A DNA stretch of 35,514 nt from Coxiellaceae bacterium (GTDB lineage Bacteria > Pseudomonadota > Gammaproteobacteria > Coxiellales > Coxiellaceae), in assembly GCA_029212885.1 (NCBI GenBank), contig JARGPC010000015.1, positions 10,553-46,066 of the forward strand, given 5' to 3'. A program made the position numbers and the translations under genes. The notes below the pieces were generated by a model. It was not told where the DNA came from and searched no databases. It was given only the letters and a program-made list of their open reading frames with translations. Every line of letters begins with the position of its first letter. Position 1 is the stretch's first letter. Of the stretch, positions 6,635 to 14,906 are shown piece after piece.

Positions 6635-7840
6635 ATGAAAACCTTACCCAAAGATCGACGAGCACGCTTTAAAGCACAAGCTATTGTTATATTTATCGCC
6701 ATGAGTGGCATCATGGGAATTGACATTCACTTAGCTTCGCTGCCTGCCATTATGCGCTATATGCATGTTGACGCCACACAAACCCAACAATCGATCACGT
6801 TTTATATTTTTGGCATGGGCGCCAGCTTACTGATTGCCGGCCCAGTCTCAGATAAGCTTGGCAGGCGGCCGGTGGTCATCACCGGACTCATCATTGCTGC
6901 TCTTGGCAGCTTTTCAGCTGTCTTTACCCAACATATTACCCCCTTTTTAATCAGCCGCCTTGTACAAGGGTTAGGCGCCGGCGCTTGCGCCGGACTTGGC
7001 CGCACCATGTCAGTCGACGTATTTTACGATAACCCACGCGAACCAGCGCGCGCCTACTTTGCCACAATGCTTGGTTTATCGCCGCTATTGGCGCCGATGA
7101 TTGGTGGTTATCTGCAACACTGGTTTGGCTGGCAAGCTAACTTTGTTTTTCTTGGCGGCTTTTTTCTGGTGCTGCTCATTATCTACGGCGCCTTTTGCCC
7201 AGAGACTAACTTGCATATCAATCACAGCCTGCAACTCGGTAAAATACTATTCAAACAATACACTGACTTACTACGCCACACGGGCTTTATTCTAGCCACC
7301 GTCGCTTGCAGCATTGCCGTCACCACCAACATTGCCTATGCCACCTTGAGTCCTTTTATCTTTCAACTGCACTATCATCTATCACCAGTAACTTATGGCT
7401 GGCTAACCACTGCCGCCTCGGTCGGCATAATACTGGGACGTTTTGTTAATGGTCGTTTAATTAAACACTTTAGTAATTTACACACAATTCGAATTGGCTT
7501 GTGTCTATTATTAGCTGCGGGTATTTGGTTAACGTTTTTTGTGCTGACCGATTTGGTCAATATTGCTCTCATTTTGGTCGCGGTATTTTTAACCCTGTTT
7601 GGACAAGCGTTAATTAGCGGCAATGCGATGATTTTGGCTCTTACCGAACAACACAATCGCCGCGGCATCGCAGGCTCATTATTTGGCAGCTTTCAGTCCT
7701 TTATCATTTTTGCTACTACACTGATTATTAGTCTTTTTTCACACGAAGGCACCGGACTTTTAGCTGGCACCTACCTGGTAATGGGCTTGGCGGGTTTTGG
7801 AGTTTATCTGCTGCTTAGCAAACAATTTATAAGTGAATAA
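6635..7840 (+). CDS. MFS multidrug exporter, Bcr/CflA-like (DHA1)
   Basis: A 401-residue major-facilitator protein with 12 predicted membrane helices. Loop 2-3 carries motif A (GPVSDKLGRRPV), helix 1 has the family Asp and LP (GIDIHLASLPAIM), helix 4 has the RLVQGLGAGA motif, and helix 5/6 has the GGYLQHWFGWQANFVFL block typical of Bcr/CflA drug:H+ antiporters. It should export small amphipathic compounds in exchange for protons. The start is the ATG just downstream of a strong promoter, with no room for a ribosome-binding site, so the message is probably leaderless. No regulator gene is adjacent. The substrate is unknown; the bicyclomycin assignment belongs to the family and is not shown here. 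Confidence 0.9.
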   Translation: MKTLPKDRRARFKAQAIVIFIAMSGIMGIDIHLASLPAIMRYMHVDATQTQQSITFYIFGMGASLLIAGPVSDKLGRRPVVITGLIIAALGSFSAVFTQHITPFLISRLVQGLGAGACAGLGRTMSVDVFYDNPREPARAYFATMLGLSPLLAPMIGGYLQHWFGWQANFVFLGGFFLVLLIIYGAFCPETNLHINHSLQLGKILFKQYTDLLRHTGFILATVACSIAVTTNIAYATLSPFIFQLHYHLSPVTYGWLTTAASVGIILGRFVNGRLIKHFSNLHTIRIGLCLLLAAGIWLTFFVLTDLVNIALILVAVFLTLFGQALISGNAMILALTEQHNRRGIAGSLFGSFQSFIIFATTLIISLFSHEGTGLLAGTYLVMGLAGFGVYLLLSKQFISE

Positions 7841-7898
7841 GATCATATTCATTTCACTAATGACCAAGGCTTTACATATACCTTACATAAATCATCCC

Positions 7899-7930
7899 TT
7901 AATACGCCATTAATCTAGATCCATTAAAAT
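7899..7930 (+). promoter_or_regulatory. PmrA-like box and -10 of the 207-aa secreted protein gene
   Basis: TTAAT at 7899-7903 and 7910-7914 repeat with an 11-bp period. TAAAAT (7925-7930) lies 10 nt after the second half-site and is a good -10. Transcription would start near 7937, leaving about a 26-nt leader. Confidence 0.6.
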
Positions 7931-7962
7931 AGATGCCATAGTGAATAAAGATTTTTTGGTTT

Positions 7963-8586
7963 ATGAGTATGAATCACCGAGGTTACATAATAGCTTGCGC
8001 TCTAAGCGTCGCCACACTAGCTGTGGGCACTGCAACTGCAGGTCAAGCCGTATTTGAAGTTGGCGTGCAAGCCAGTTACTTCACCACGAACGGTCATGGT
8101 CATAGCAATCATTTGTTTCTTACCTTAAACAACATTAACAACGAGACCGATGCATCAAGCTGCACCAGCGGAGCTAATGTGCCTATGCCTCTGCGCGCAC
8201 CCCGCTTACGAATAGAAGCAAGCCCTCGCCATAAACTGCAGTTCACGCTTTTTCACTCCGACGGTAAAGGCATTTGTTTACAACCAGGATTATCCAGTGC
8301 GACTTACCTTATTCCAGGGGTAACAGACCAACAACCGCTATTAGTACCACACAACCTAAAAAGCAACCGAAACCTCACCTATGTATTCATTACCTTTAAC
8401 GACCAACACAGCCACTTAAGCCAATCCGCTTATCAAGTCGCTAATAATAATGCACAAGCTTTGTGCCAAAAAGCGATCAGCAATGCGAGGCCCAGCGTTA
8501 TCAGTGGCACCTGCTACCCAATCCCAAAATTTAACACTAGCCGCAATGCCGGTTACTATGCGGTGATGGCGCAAGCGGCGAGCTAA
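7963..8586 (+). CDS. Secreted protein, 207 aa, unknown function, PmrA-type promoter
   Basis: I do not recognise the family. An N-terminal signal peptide (about residues 1-26, hydrophobic ACALSVATLAVG, cleavage after TATA or TAGQA) is followed by a soluble domain with four cysteines (CTSG, GICLQ, ALCQK, GTCYP) that could form two disulfides in the periplasm or outside. The motif YFTTNGHGHSNHLFLTLNN is Asn/His-rich and may be a strand-rich core. A second ATG at 7969 is preceded by GAG and may be the true start; neither has a strong Shine-Dalgarno. The PmrA-like box upstream groups it with the Fic-ankyrin gene. It is 44 bp before the glycosyltransferase operon, but a functional link is not evident. 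Confidence 0.75.
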   Translation: MSMNHRGYIIACALSVATLAVGTATAGQAVFEVGVQASYFTTNGHGHSNHLFLTLNNINNETDASSCTSGANVPMPLRAPRLRIEASPRHKLQFTLFHSDGKGICLQPGLSSATYLIPGVTDQQPLLVPHNLKSNRNLTYVFITFNDQHSHLSQSAYQVANNNAQALCQKAISNARPSVISGTCYPIPKFNTSRNAGYYAVMAQAAS

Positions 8587-8630
8587 ATACCTCGCGCTAT
8601 TATCAGAACTTTGCTAACATTGACTGCATT

Positions 8631-9632
8631 ATGAGCACCCTAACCAATCAACAACGCCAACAGGCGATCAAGCAACGGCAGCACTTTATTTCATGCGTTG
8701 TGCCTATGCACGATGAGTCCGAATTAATTGTAAAATTTTGTACCGAACTCGAACAAACACTGCAACAACTGACCGATCGCTATGAAATCATATTAATCGA
8801 TGATGGCAGCAAAGATGATAGCGTGATGCTAGCTAAACAATATATCGCTGATCACCCCGCCGTTAAACTGTTGAACTTGTCGCGTAACTTTGGCAAAGAG
8901 ATGGCAATTGCTGCCGGTCTCGCGCATGCTAGCGGTGATGCAACCGTTATCGTTGATGCTGATTTCCAGCACCCATTAGAATACATTGCACGATTTATTG
9001 AGCAATGGGGTGAAGGTTATGACAACGTCTATGGCGTACGTAAAAATCGTAAAGACGAAGGCTTTTATAAACGTCACAGCACCAACCTTTTCTATCGCAT
9101 CCTCGACAAAATGACCGAAGTACCGATTCCACGCAACGCCGGTGATTTTCGTTTACTCGACAAGCAAGTAGTGGCCTCACTCAATCGTTGTCAGGAACGC
9201 GCTCGGTTTACTAAGGGTTTATATGCCTGGGTTGGCTATCGCTCAATCGGCATACCCTTTACCGTACAAGCACGCGCCGGCGGTAAATCATCCTGGAAAT
9301 ATGGGCGACTCACCAACCTGGCGATCACTGGCTTAACTGCCTTTTCAGATATACCACTGCGCATATGGGGCATGATTGGTGGCCTCATCTCATTGCTTTC
9401 TTTAGCCAGTGTAATCTTTATTATCGTCGACACATTAGTTACTGGCGTAGATGTCCCCGGTTACGCCACGTTACTGGTTGTATTAATCTTTTTTGGCGGT
9501 ATCCAATTATTATCGATTGGTATTTTAGGTGAGTATATTTCACGCATATTTAACGAAGTAAAAAAACGCCCCCCGTATATTATTCAACAGAAAATCGGCT
9601 TAGATAACGACAATGATCAAACAAGCGATTAA
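8631..9632 (+). CDS. Polyprenyl-phosphate glycosyltransferase, GT2 family, GtrB-like
   Basis: A 333-residue GT2 enzyme. The N-terminal GT-A domain carries the nucleotide-binding DDGS (Asp57-Asp58) and the metal-binding DADFQHP (Asp109-Ala-Asp111). The C-terminal part has two membrane helices (about 245-270 and 278-303), as in GtrB/ArnC/DPM1 proteins, which transfer a sugar from UDP or GDP to undecaprenyl phosphate on the cytoplasmic face. The gene overlaps a GtrA-like flippase gene by 20 bp, and that one overlaps a ChbG-like deacetylase by 4 bp, so the three form one operon. The pathway would make, modify and flip a lipid-linked sugar for decorating LPS or another envelope glycan. The sugar itself is not determinable. 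Confidence 0.92.
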   Translation: MSTLTNQQRQQAIKQRQHFISCVVPMHDESELIVKFCTELEQTLQQLTDRYEIILIDDGSKDDSVMLAKQYIADHPAVKLLNLSRNFGKEMAIAAGLAHASGDATVIVDADFQHPLEYIARFIEQWGEGYDNVYGVRKNRKDEGFYKRHSTNLFYRILDKMTEVPIPRNAGDFRLLDKQVVASLNRCQERARFTKGLYAWVGYRSIGIPFTVQARAGGKSSWKYGRLTNLAITGLTAFSDIPLRIWGMIGGLISLLSLASVIFIIVDTLVTGVDVPGYATLLVVLIFFGGIQLLSIGILGEYISRIFNEVKKRPPYIIQQKIGLDNDNDQTSD

Positions 9633-10032
9633 AACGCATAAGCACTTATTATCACAAATGATGCGCTTCGCCATCGTTGGTATGAGCTCAACGGTTGTGC
9701 ACTTTAGTAGCGTAATGCTATTAGTTGCTTTAGGCGGCATGAAACCACTGATTGCCAATATATTTGCATTTTTAATCGCATTTTCCGTTAGCTTTTTTGG
9801 TCACTGGCTGTGGACTTTTTCTGGCACAACGCAAAATTTTCGCCAATCACTGCCACGTTTTTTTACCATTGCTGTCATTAGCTTTGCTGTAAATGAAACT
9901 TTTTACTGGTATCTACTGCACCGCGTACACATGCACTACTCAATTGCCTTAGTAATTGTACTAGCCTGCGTATCTATTTTCACTTTTACCGCCAGTAAAT
10001 TGTGGGCATTCCACTCAAGGGAAGACGCATGA
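9613..10032 (+). CDS. GtrA-like family membrane protein (lipid-linked sugar flippase)
   Basis: A 139-residue protein with four membrane helices. It has the GtrA/DPMS hallmarks RFAIVG at the start of helix 1, SFFGHWLWTF at the end of helix 2, and SKLWAF at the end of helix 4. GtrA proteins are thought to flip undecaprenyl-phosphate-linked sugars to the periplasm. It begins inside the 3' end of the GT2 gene (20-bp overlap) and ends in an ATGA overlap with the next gene, so translation is coupled throughout. Pairing with a GtrB-like enzyme is the classic context. The third classic partner, a periplasmic GtrC transferase, is not in the window. Confidence 0.9.
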   Translation: MIKQAIKTHKHLLSQMMRFAIVGMSSTVVHFSSVMLLVALGGMKPLIANIFAFLIAFSVSFFGHWLWTFSGTTQNFRQSLPRFFTIAVISFAVNETFYWYLLHRVHMHYSIALVIVLACVSIFTFTASKLWAFHSREDA

Positions 10033-10844
10033 GCCAGAAAAAAATTATTTTATGCGCCGATGACTATGGTTATAACGAACCCGTATCAAAAGCTATTTTA
10101 CAACTTATCGAAAACAAAAGAATCAACGCCACCAGTTGCATGGTGAATATGCCTAACTGGCAGCAACATGCGGAGCAATTAAAAGCCGTTGCTAAAGATG
10201 TTCAAATCGGCTTACACCTTAACCTTACTGAAGGTGAAGAGGCGATCTCACATAAAAAACTGGTGCTGCGTAGCGTCATTGGCCACATACCTTACTCAAA
10301 ATTATCACGCCTTATAGAAAGGCAATTTACTACATTTTTTGAAACCATGGGCCACGCCCCTGATTTTATCGATGGCCATCAGCACATCCATCAACTGTCT
10401 GGCATCCGCAATATGATTGTGATGTGCTATAGCAAATACCTCAAAGACAATCATTGCTGGGTACGCCTATCCGCCAACTCAATCAATAAAATGTTTCTGC
10501 TGCCGTTCCCACAGAAGCAGTTACTCATTTATTGGACTGGCTATAAAAGATTAAAACGGCTATTAAATGTTGACAGAATACCGCACAACAAAAGTTTCGC
10601 CGGTGTCTACGACTTTGAACAACACCAAAACTACCGCGAATATTTCTTGCAATTTTTACAGCATATCGATAATCAAGGTTTGATTATGTGTCACCCCGGT
10701 CTCGACAACCTTCAAACGCCTTGCCGTGATGAAATTGCTGAGAGTCGAGTCACTGAATATCATTATTTTAATTCGCAACAGTTTGTTGATGATTTGGCTA
10801 GCCACAATATAGCGCTGGCTTCGCGGACACGAGATGGGGTTTAG
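10029..10844 (+). CDS. ChbG/YdjC-family carbohydrate deacetylase
   Basis: The start is the ATG at 10029 in an ATGA overlap with the GtrA-like gene, giving 271 residues. The family signatures are ADDYGYN with the catalytic Asp11/Asp12 pair, GLHLNLTEG (His63), FIDGHQHIH (His117, His119, His121) and MCHPG near the end. ChbG enzymes are metal-dependent and remove N-acetyl groups from chito-oligosaccharides. Beside GtrB/GtrA, the likely job is deacetylating a lipid-linked or envelope amino sugar, in the manner of ArnD acting in lipid A modification. That link is inferred from context. No signal peptide is present, so it acts in the cytoplasm. Confidence 0.87.
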   Translation: MSQKKIILCADDYGYNEPVSKAILQLIENKRINATSCMVNMPNWQQHAEQLKAVAKDVQIGLHLNLTEGEEAISHKKLVLRSVIGHIPYSKLSRLIERQFTTFFETMGHAPDFIDGHQHIHQLSGIRNMIVMCYSKYLKDNHCWVRLSANSINKMFLLPFPQKQLLIYWTGYKRLKRLLNVDRIPHNKSFAGVYDFEQHQNYREYFLQFLQHIDNQGLIMCHPGLDNLQTPCRDEIAESRVTEYHYFNSQQFVDDLASHNIALASRTRDGV

Positions 10845-10965
10845 ATAATTCTACACGGGATCCAGTCAAATAGCCTACAACGTAGGCCTGCCATAAAGTA
10901 AAATGGATACGCTATGCGCCTTGACCCCGTCACACCTTCATACCTTCATGCAGCTCAGTCTTGCA

Positions 10966-11436
10966 CTATGACTGCGAGCACGCTTCACCATTACGCACCT
11001 TGCCCCACAATTTCTGCGCCCAAGCATCCACCGCTTCTTCCAACTCAGTAATGCAATGCGCATAATTTTCACGTGCACGGCGATAAGGATCATCGATATC
11101 GCCGCAGGTCCATTTGCCCAGCAACTGAATACGACCGCGCGCCATTGGGAATTGATGCTCGATAAATTTTTGATGCTCTTGCTCCACCACCAATATCAAT
11201 TCAGACCAGCTAATCATTGGTGAATCCAATAAAGCCGAACGGTGTTGGCTGAGATCAACCCCTTTTTCAGCCATCAATTCAATCATCTCAGGTGCTGCAG
11301 GGTAATTCGGTCTCGCCTGTATACCCGCTGACTTTACTTCTACTTTGTCGTTAGAGGCTGCATTACGTAATAAATGCTCTGCCACTGGGCTGCGGCAAAT
11401 ATTAGCAAAACAGACGGTAACAATACGATTAAACAT
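10966..11436 (-). CDS. Low-molecular-weight protein-tyrosine phosphatase
   Basis: A 156-residue enzyme with the phosphatase P-loop VCFANICRSP: catalytic Cys9 and Arg15 in C-x5-R, followed by Ser16. The general acid is in the DDPY motif (Asp116). Gly at the third P-loop position is Ala here, a common natural variant. Bacterial members dephosphorylate tyrosine kinases that control capsule or exopolysaccharide export (Wzb/Etp type), and some intracellular pathogens secrete theirs. No tyrosine kinase or capsule gene is adjacent, though a glycan operon lies convergently at 8631-10844. AGGAG 5 nt before the ATG supports the start. It is monocistronic. Confidence 0.93.
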   Translation of the reverse strand: MFNRIVTVCFANICRSPVAEHLLRNAASNDKVEVKSAGIQARPNYPAAPEMIELMAEKGVDLSQHRSALLDSPMISWSELILVVEQEHQKFIEHQFPMARGRIQLLGKWTCGDIDDPYRRARENYAHCITELEEAVDAWAQKLWGKVRNGEACSQS

Positions 11437-11483
11437 AAGCGCTCCTGCTAAGAATAATGGACTGATTGTAACGTCTCTAGTAT

Positions 11484-12602
11484 TTAATACAAGTAATACA
11501 AATAGCTTTTAACCACCAGTAACGCATAGGCCAATGCATTAATGATGCGGTGGTCAGGCCTAAACACCACCACTGCAGTGGTGGTGCCTATGCGCGGCGG
11601 GCGGCCTTTAAACTGTGACACATCAACATGAATCCATACCGGAAAACGCTGTGCCAAGCGTATCCAGTTGGGCGTCTTTGCTACATATGGCAAATACACC
11701 GGAGGTACAATTTTGTGCACATTCACACCTTCCGGCAAGCGCGCCACCTTGCCTTCATACATTCTACCAGGGTACATGCTCACACTGAATTTTGCTGTCT
11801 GACCTAGGCGCACACCGTGCATATTATTTTCTTTCAGATTCGCTATCACCCACCACCGATCAGTATTAACAAATGTTAGAGCAGCAGTTCCTGCATCGGT
11901 GTACATACCTGGTAGTAATGTGACATTAGTTACATAACCATCAGCAGGCGCCGTCACTAACGTTTGATGCAAATCAAATTCCGCCTTTTCTAAGGTAGCT
12001 AATGCTTGTTGACTTAGTACATTCTTGTCATTGATTAATGCATCTATGCGTGTAATGGTCTTGGCATACTCCACCTTGGATAACTGCAAATCAGCTTGTA
12101 ATTTTTTCAATTGATCACTAGCAGTAATAGCGGTTAATTGTGACACAGCCCCATCTATAGCCAGCTGCTTAAAATCTTGGTAACGAATTTGCGCCAGCTC
12201 CACTTGCGCCATCAATGACTCTACATTGTCTTGGGCCTGCTTTACGGATTGGTGCAATAACTTAACAGCATAAACCTGTTTCACATACGCCGCTTTCAGC
12301 GCATCAACACGGTGCTGGTAAGGGCGCGCATCAAGCTGAAAAAGCTTTTCTCCTTTCTTCACCTTTTCATCTTTAAGCACAAAGACCCTTACCACACGGC
12401 CACTGACCTGAGGTGAAATTTGCACCACATTGGCATATAAGTAAGCATCATCGGTGTTAGGGGTGATGTTATCAAAAATGATAATAGCGATTGCCAACAA
12501 TACCAAAACAGCAATAACCCAACAGACCCAAAACCGCAATGGTCTTGGCGGCTTTATCGCTACTTCTTCAGTTGTCTGCTGATTTTGTACTGGCTTGGTC
12601 AC
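11484..12602 (-). CDS. HlyD/EmrA-family membrane fusion protein (AaeA-like)
   Basis: The 372 residues start at a GTG codon with AGGGA about 11 nt upstream. One N-terminal membrane helix (about 23-44) anchors a periplasmic adaptor: a barrel/lipoyl strand (ISPQVSGRVVRVFV), a long coiled-coil hairpin (about 90-205), the second lipoyl half (LVTAPADGYVTNVTLLPG) and a beta-barrel (WWVIANLKENNMHGVRLG). The C-terminus ends in an unusual hydrophobic tail (ALLVVKSYLYYLY). It overlaps the FUSC-type gene by 35 bp, as in aaeAB-like operons, so the pair should form an inner-membrane efflux unit, probably using an outer-membrane channel encoded elsewhere. Aromatic acids are the known substrates of AaeAB, not shown here. 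Confidence 0.9.
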   Translation of the reverse strand: MTKPVQNQQTTEEVAIKPPRPLRFWVCWVIAVLVLLAIAIIIFDNITPNTDDAYLYANVVQISPQVSGRVVRVFVLKDEKVKKGEKLFQLDARPYQHRVDALKAAYVKQVYAVKLLHQSVKQAQDNVESLMAQVELAQIRYQDFKQLAIDGAVSQLTAITASDQLKKLQADLQLSKVEYAKTITRIDALINDKNVLSQQALATLEKAEFDLHQTLVTAPADGYVTNVTLLPGMYTDAGTAALTFVNTDRWWVIANLKENNMHGVRLGQTAKFSVSMYPGRMYEGKVARLPEGVNVHKIVPPVYLPYVAKTPNWIRLAQRFPVWIHVDVSQFKGRPPRIGTTTAVVVFRPDHRIINALAYALLVVKSYLYYLY

Positions 12603-14796
12603 GCGTAATAATTTCCCTATAGTTCAATTGTGCCAATAGCCGCATTGCTTCGACTAATTTTTGTACCAAGATCATCCAATGACCTATGATCATAGCATAA
12701 TCTGCACGTGCTTGAGTGCCACTTTCAGGAATGCGCTGACACAATTCACCACTGGAAATCTCTAACTCGATAGCGTGTTGCATTTGCAACACCTTATCAA
12801 AATCAGCAGGAGTCAACCGATAGCGGTATAAGCTTTGCGAAAAATATTGATAGCTCTGCAGCAATGGCTGAGTAAATTCTGATAACAGCCCAACAATACG
12901 CTGCCGCCTTACTGCGGGTATCCATTTAAACGCAAGTACCATAGCATTTACAGCTAAATAATAGAATTCAGCCGCTTCGGCTAATGCTTGCAAGCGATCA
13001 AACTGCTGTTGACTAACAATGCTTTTATAATCCGCTAATAACACACTAATGCCCGACAACATGCCTTCAATAGTAAGGCGCCGCGTTCGATATAAATCCG
13101 TTGGCATCTCGCCATCACCCAATGACACAACCGATTGTAATAGCAAGCTACTCTCTTGCACAGCAAATGAGAGCTTTTTCATCACGTGTCTTTCTGGGCG
13201 CGCAGGCCAATACAGTAAATTAATAAAAGTCGCTAAACAGATGCCTAAAAAAATCCCCTCTGATCGGTTAATCATTAAATTCACATCAACTGACAAATTT
13301 GCCCCATCTAGCATGATAATTAACGACATGACTGTCATCATTAATCCTGCATAGGGATATTTTGCATCTGGACGACAAAAATAAGCAGACAAATACATAA
13401 TGAAAAAAATAAATACCCACAACCAAACAACATTACTAAAGTGTGCATACCCCATCAAACCAACAACAGCTAACACCAACCCAACAAACGAGCCACCAAG
13501 ACGCATTAATGCTTTACGCAATGATCGCACTAAATTAATTTCAATTGAAATAATCAAAACCGTGGCAATAAATTGTGCTGGAGGCACAGGGTAAACGTAA
13601 CGATACATCATCAAACCCGCTAAAAATGCCACCACTAATTTTGTAGCATAAATCAGTGCTGGCTTTTGGCGACTAAAATCTTTAAACGGTAAGTTAAACA
13701 CGAAATGGCTAATACTTTTATTATTCTCTAAATAAAATGCCATCCATTCCAGCAGCATATTCACAATAACCTTATTGGCCGCATAAAATTCACCTAACAC
13801 CAATTGCTGCTTAGCAGGAATTTGTTGCCAGGCAGGGCTATCACGTAACTGATCAACCGCATGGGCAAAAGCAAGCAAATTAGCCTTTAAAGCAAACAAA
13901 GCATAACCATACCGTGCTGGCTTCAATAAAACTTTCTTTCCTGTCGCCTCAAGTAATTGACACAATGTATGCTGTATCTGCTGCACCAACACAAAGCAGT
14001 GCTGCAATTGCGGTGCATGCTGTATGGTGCAATAACAGCGGCTTAATTTTTCACTAAAGCCAGAAAGATTTCGCAACCACATTAAATTACTCATCCAAAA
14101 AATTTCACGATCACGGTTTCCGGCATAAATTTCTTTAATTTGAATCATGGTTTTATTAAATAATGCATTATCCAGCGGCCATTGCTGGCGCGCCATTTGT
14201 AAACGCTTAATGATAGGCTGCAGTAACGACGCACTGCGTCTTTCTAACGGTTGCTGGTAGGGAAAAGATGCTGAGAATATGCCCACCACCATCATGGCCA
14301 AAAAACCCATCGTGACCTGCACAAACCAATAAGTTGCTGCAGATACCGCCTGCTCTGGCGCCGTCATCACAATTAAAAAGACAAACGGTGTAAAAGTTGT
14401 CAAAAAAATGGTTTCTAATACAGGCTTACCAAGTGCAAATAAATAAGCACCGGTAAATAAATACAGACTAAAGCCAATCACCATATAACTGAACTGGTGA
14501 GCAGTAATATACGCAATCAATAAAACCACTGACATATGAATAAGTGCCGCTAGTATACCCGACAAACAACGCTGCCAACTGTAAGTTCTATAGATAAAAC
14601 GAACAGCCATACAAATAATCGGCGCCATATAACTCATTTCCAAGTGCGCCACCATTGACACCATAACGCACACTACTCCGGCCGCGGCGGCCTTCAGAGA
14701 TTCAACGCAAGCGCGCTGACGAAACGTTTGTTCAATAATATCCATAACTATTAATAAACCATTGATTTTGCGCATAAACAAGCTATTTGAACCCAT
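12568..14796 (-). CDS. FUSC-family inner-membrane transporter (AaeB-like efflux subunit)
   Basis: The protein has up to 742 residues. It shows the duplicated FUSC/AaeB layout: an N-terminal block of about six helices (roughly 35-175), a long cytoplasmic helical domain, a second block of about six helices (roughly 375-535, starting YATKLVVAFLAG) and a C-terminal cytoplasmic domain. No candidate start has a Shine-Dalgarno; the in-frame ATGs at 14796, 14775 and 14745 are all possible, and the one at 14745 (MDIIEQTF) fits the usual family N-terminus. It is first in an operon with the overlapping membrane fusion protein. It is divergent from the flavoprotein gene at 14907. The likely role is proton-driven export of organic acids or toxic aromatics. 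Confidence 0.88.
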   Translation of the reverse strand: MGSNSLFMRKINGLLIVMDIIEQTFRQRACVESLKAAAAGVVCVMVSMVAHLEMSYMAPIICMAVRFIYRTYSWQRCLSGILAALIHMSVVLLIAYITAHQFSYMVIGFSLYLFTGAYLFALGKPVLETIFLTTFTPFVFLIVMTAPEQAVSAATYWFVQVTMGFLAMMVVGIFSASFPYQQPLERRSASLLQPIIKRLQMARQQWPLDNALFNKTMIQIKEIYAGNRDREIFWMSNLMWLRNLSGFSEKLSRCYCTIQHAPQLQHCFVLVQQIQHTLCQLLEATGKKVLLKPARYGYALFALKANLLAFAHAVDQLRDSPAWQQIPAKQQLVLGEFYAANKVIVNMLLEWMAFYLENNKSISHFVFNLPFKDFSRQKPALIYATKLVVAFLAGLMMYRYVYPVPPAQFIATVLIISIEINLVRSLRKALMRLGGSFVGLVLAVVGLMGYAHFSNVVWLWVFIFFIMYLSAYFCRPDAKYPYAGLMMTVMSLIIMLDGANLSVDVNLMINRSEGIFLGICLATFINLLYWPARPERHVMKKLSFAVQESSLLLQSVVSLGDGEMPTDLYRTRRLTIEGMLSGISVLLADYKSIVSQQQFDRLQALAEAAEFYYLAVNAMVLAFKWIPAVRRQRIVGLLSEFTQPLLQSYQYFSQSLYRYRLTPADFDKVLQMQHAIELEISSGELCQRIPESGTQARADYAMIIGHWMILVQKLVEAMRLLAQLNYREIITRDQASTKSADN

Positions 14797-14906
14797 TTGC
14801 AGTCAATTGCTGCTGAAATTAACGTCCTATTTTGGCTAAAGGTGAACTTAAAACTCCACAATTGTGATAGAATCGCCACGTTTTTATTTGCTAGTAAAGG
14901 AACACT

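Noticed and set aside
10536-10553. Sixteen-base match between the ChbG-like gene and the 76-bp repeat (TGGCTATAAAAGATTA)
   Set aside because: A single AT-rich match of this length is within what chance allows for a 35-kb window, and here it lies in conserved coding sequence.
10873-10887. Short hairpin GCCTAC-AAC-GTAGGC as a terminator after the ChbG-like gene
   Set aside because: The stem is only 6 bp and no T-run follows on either strand.
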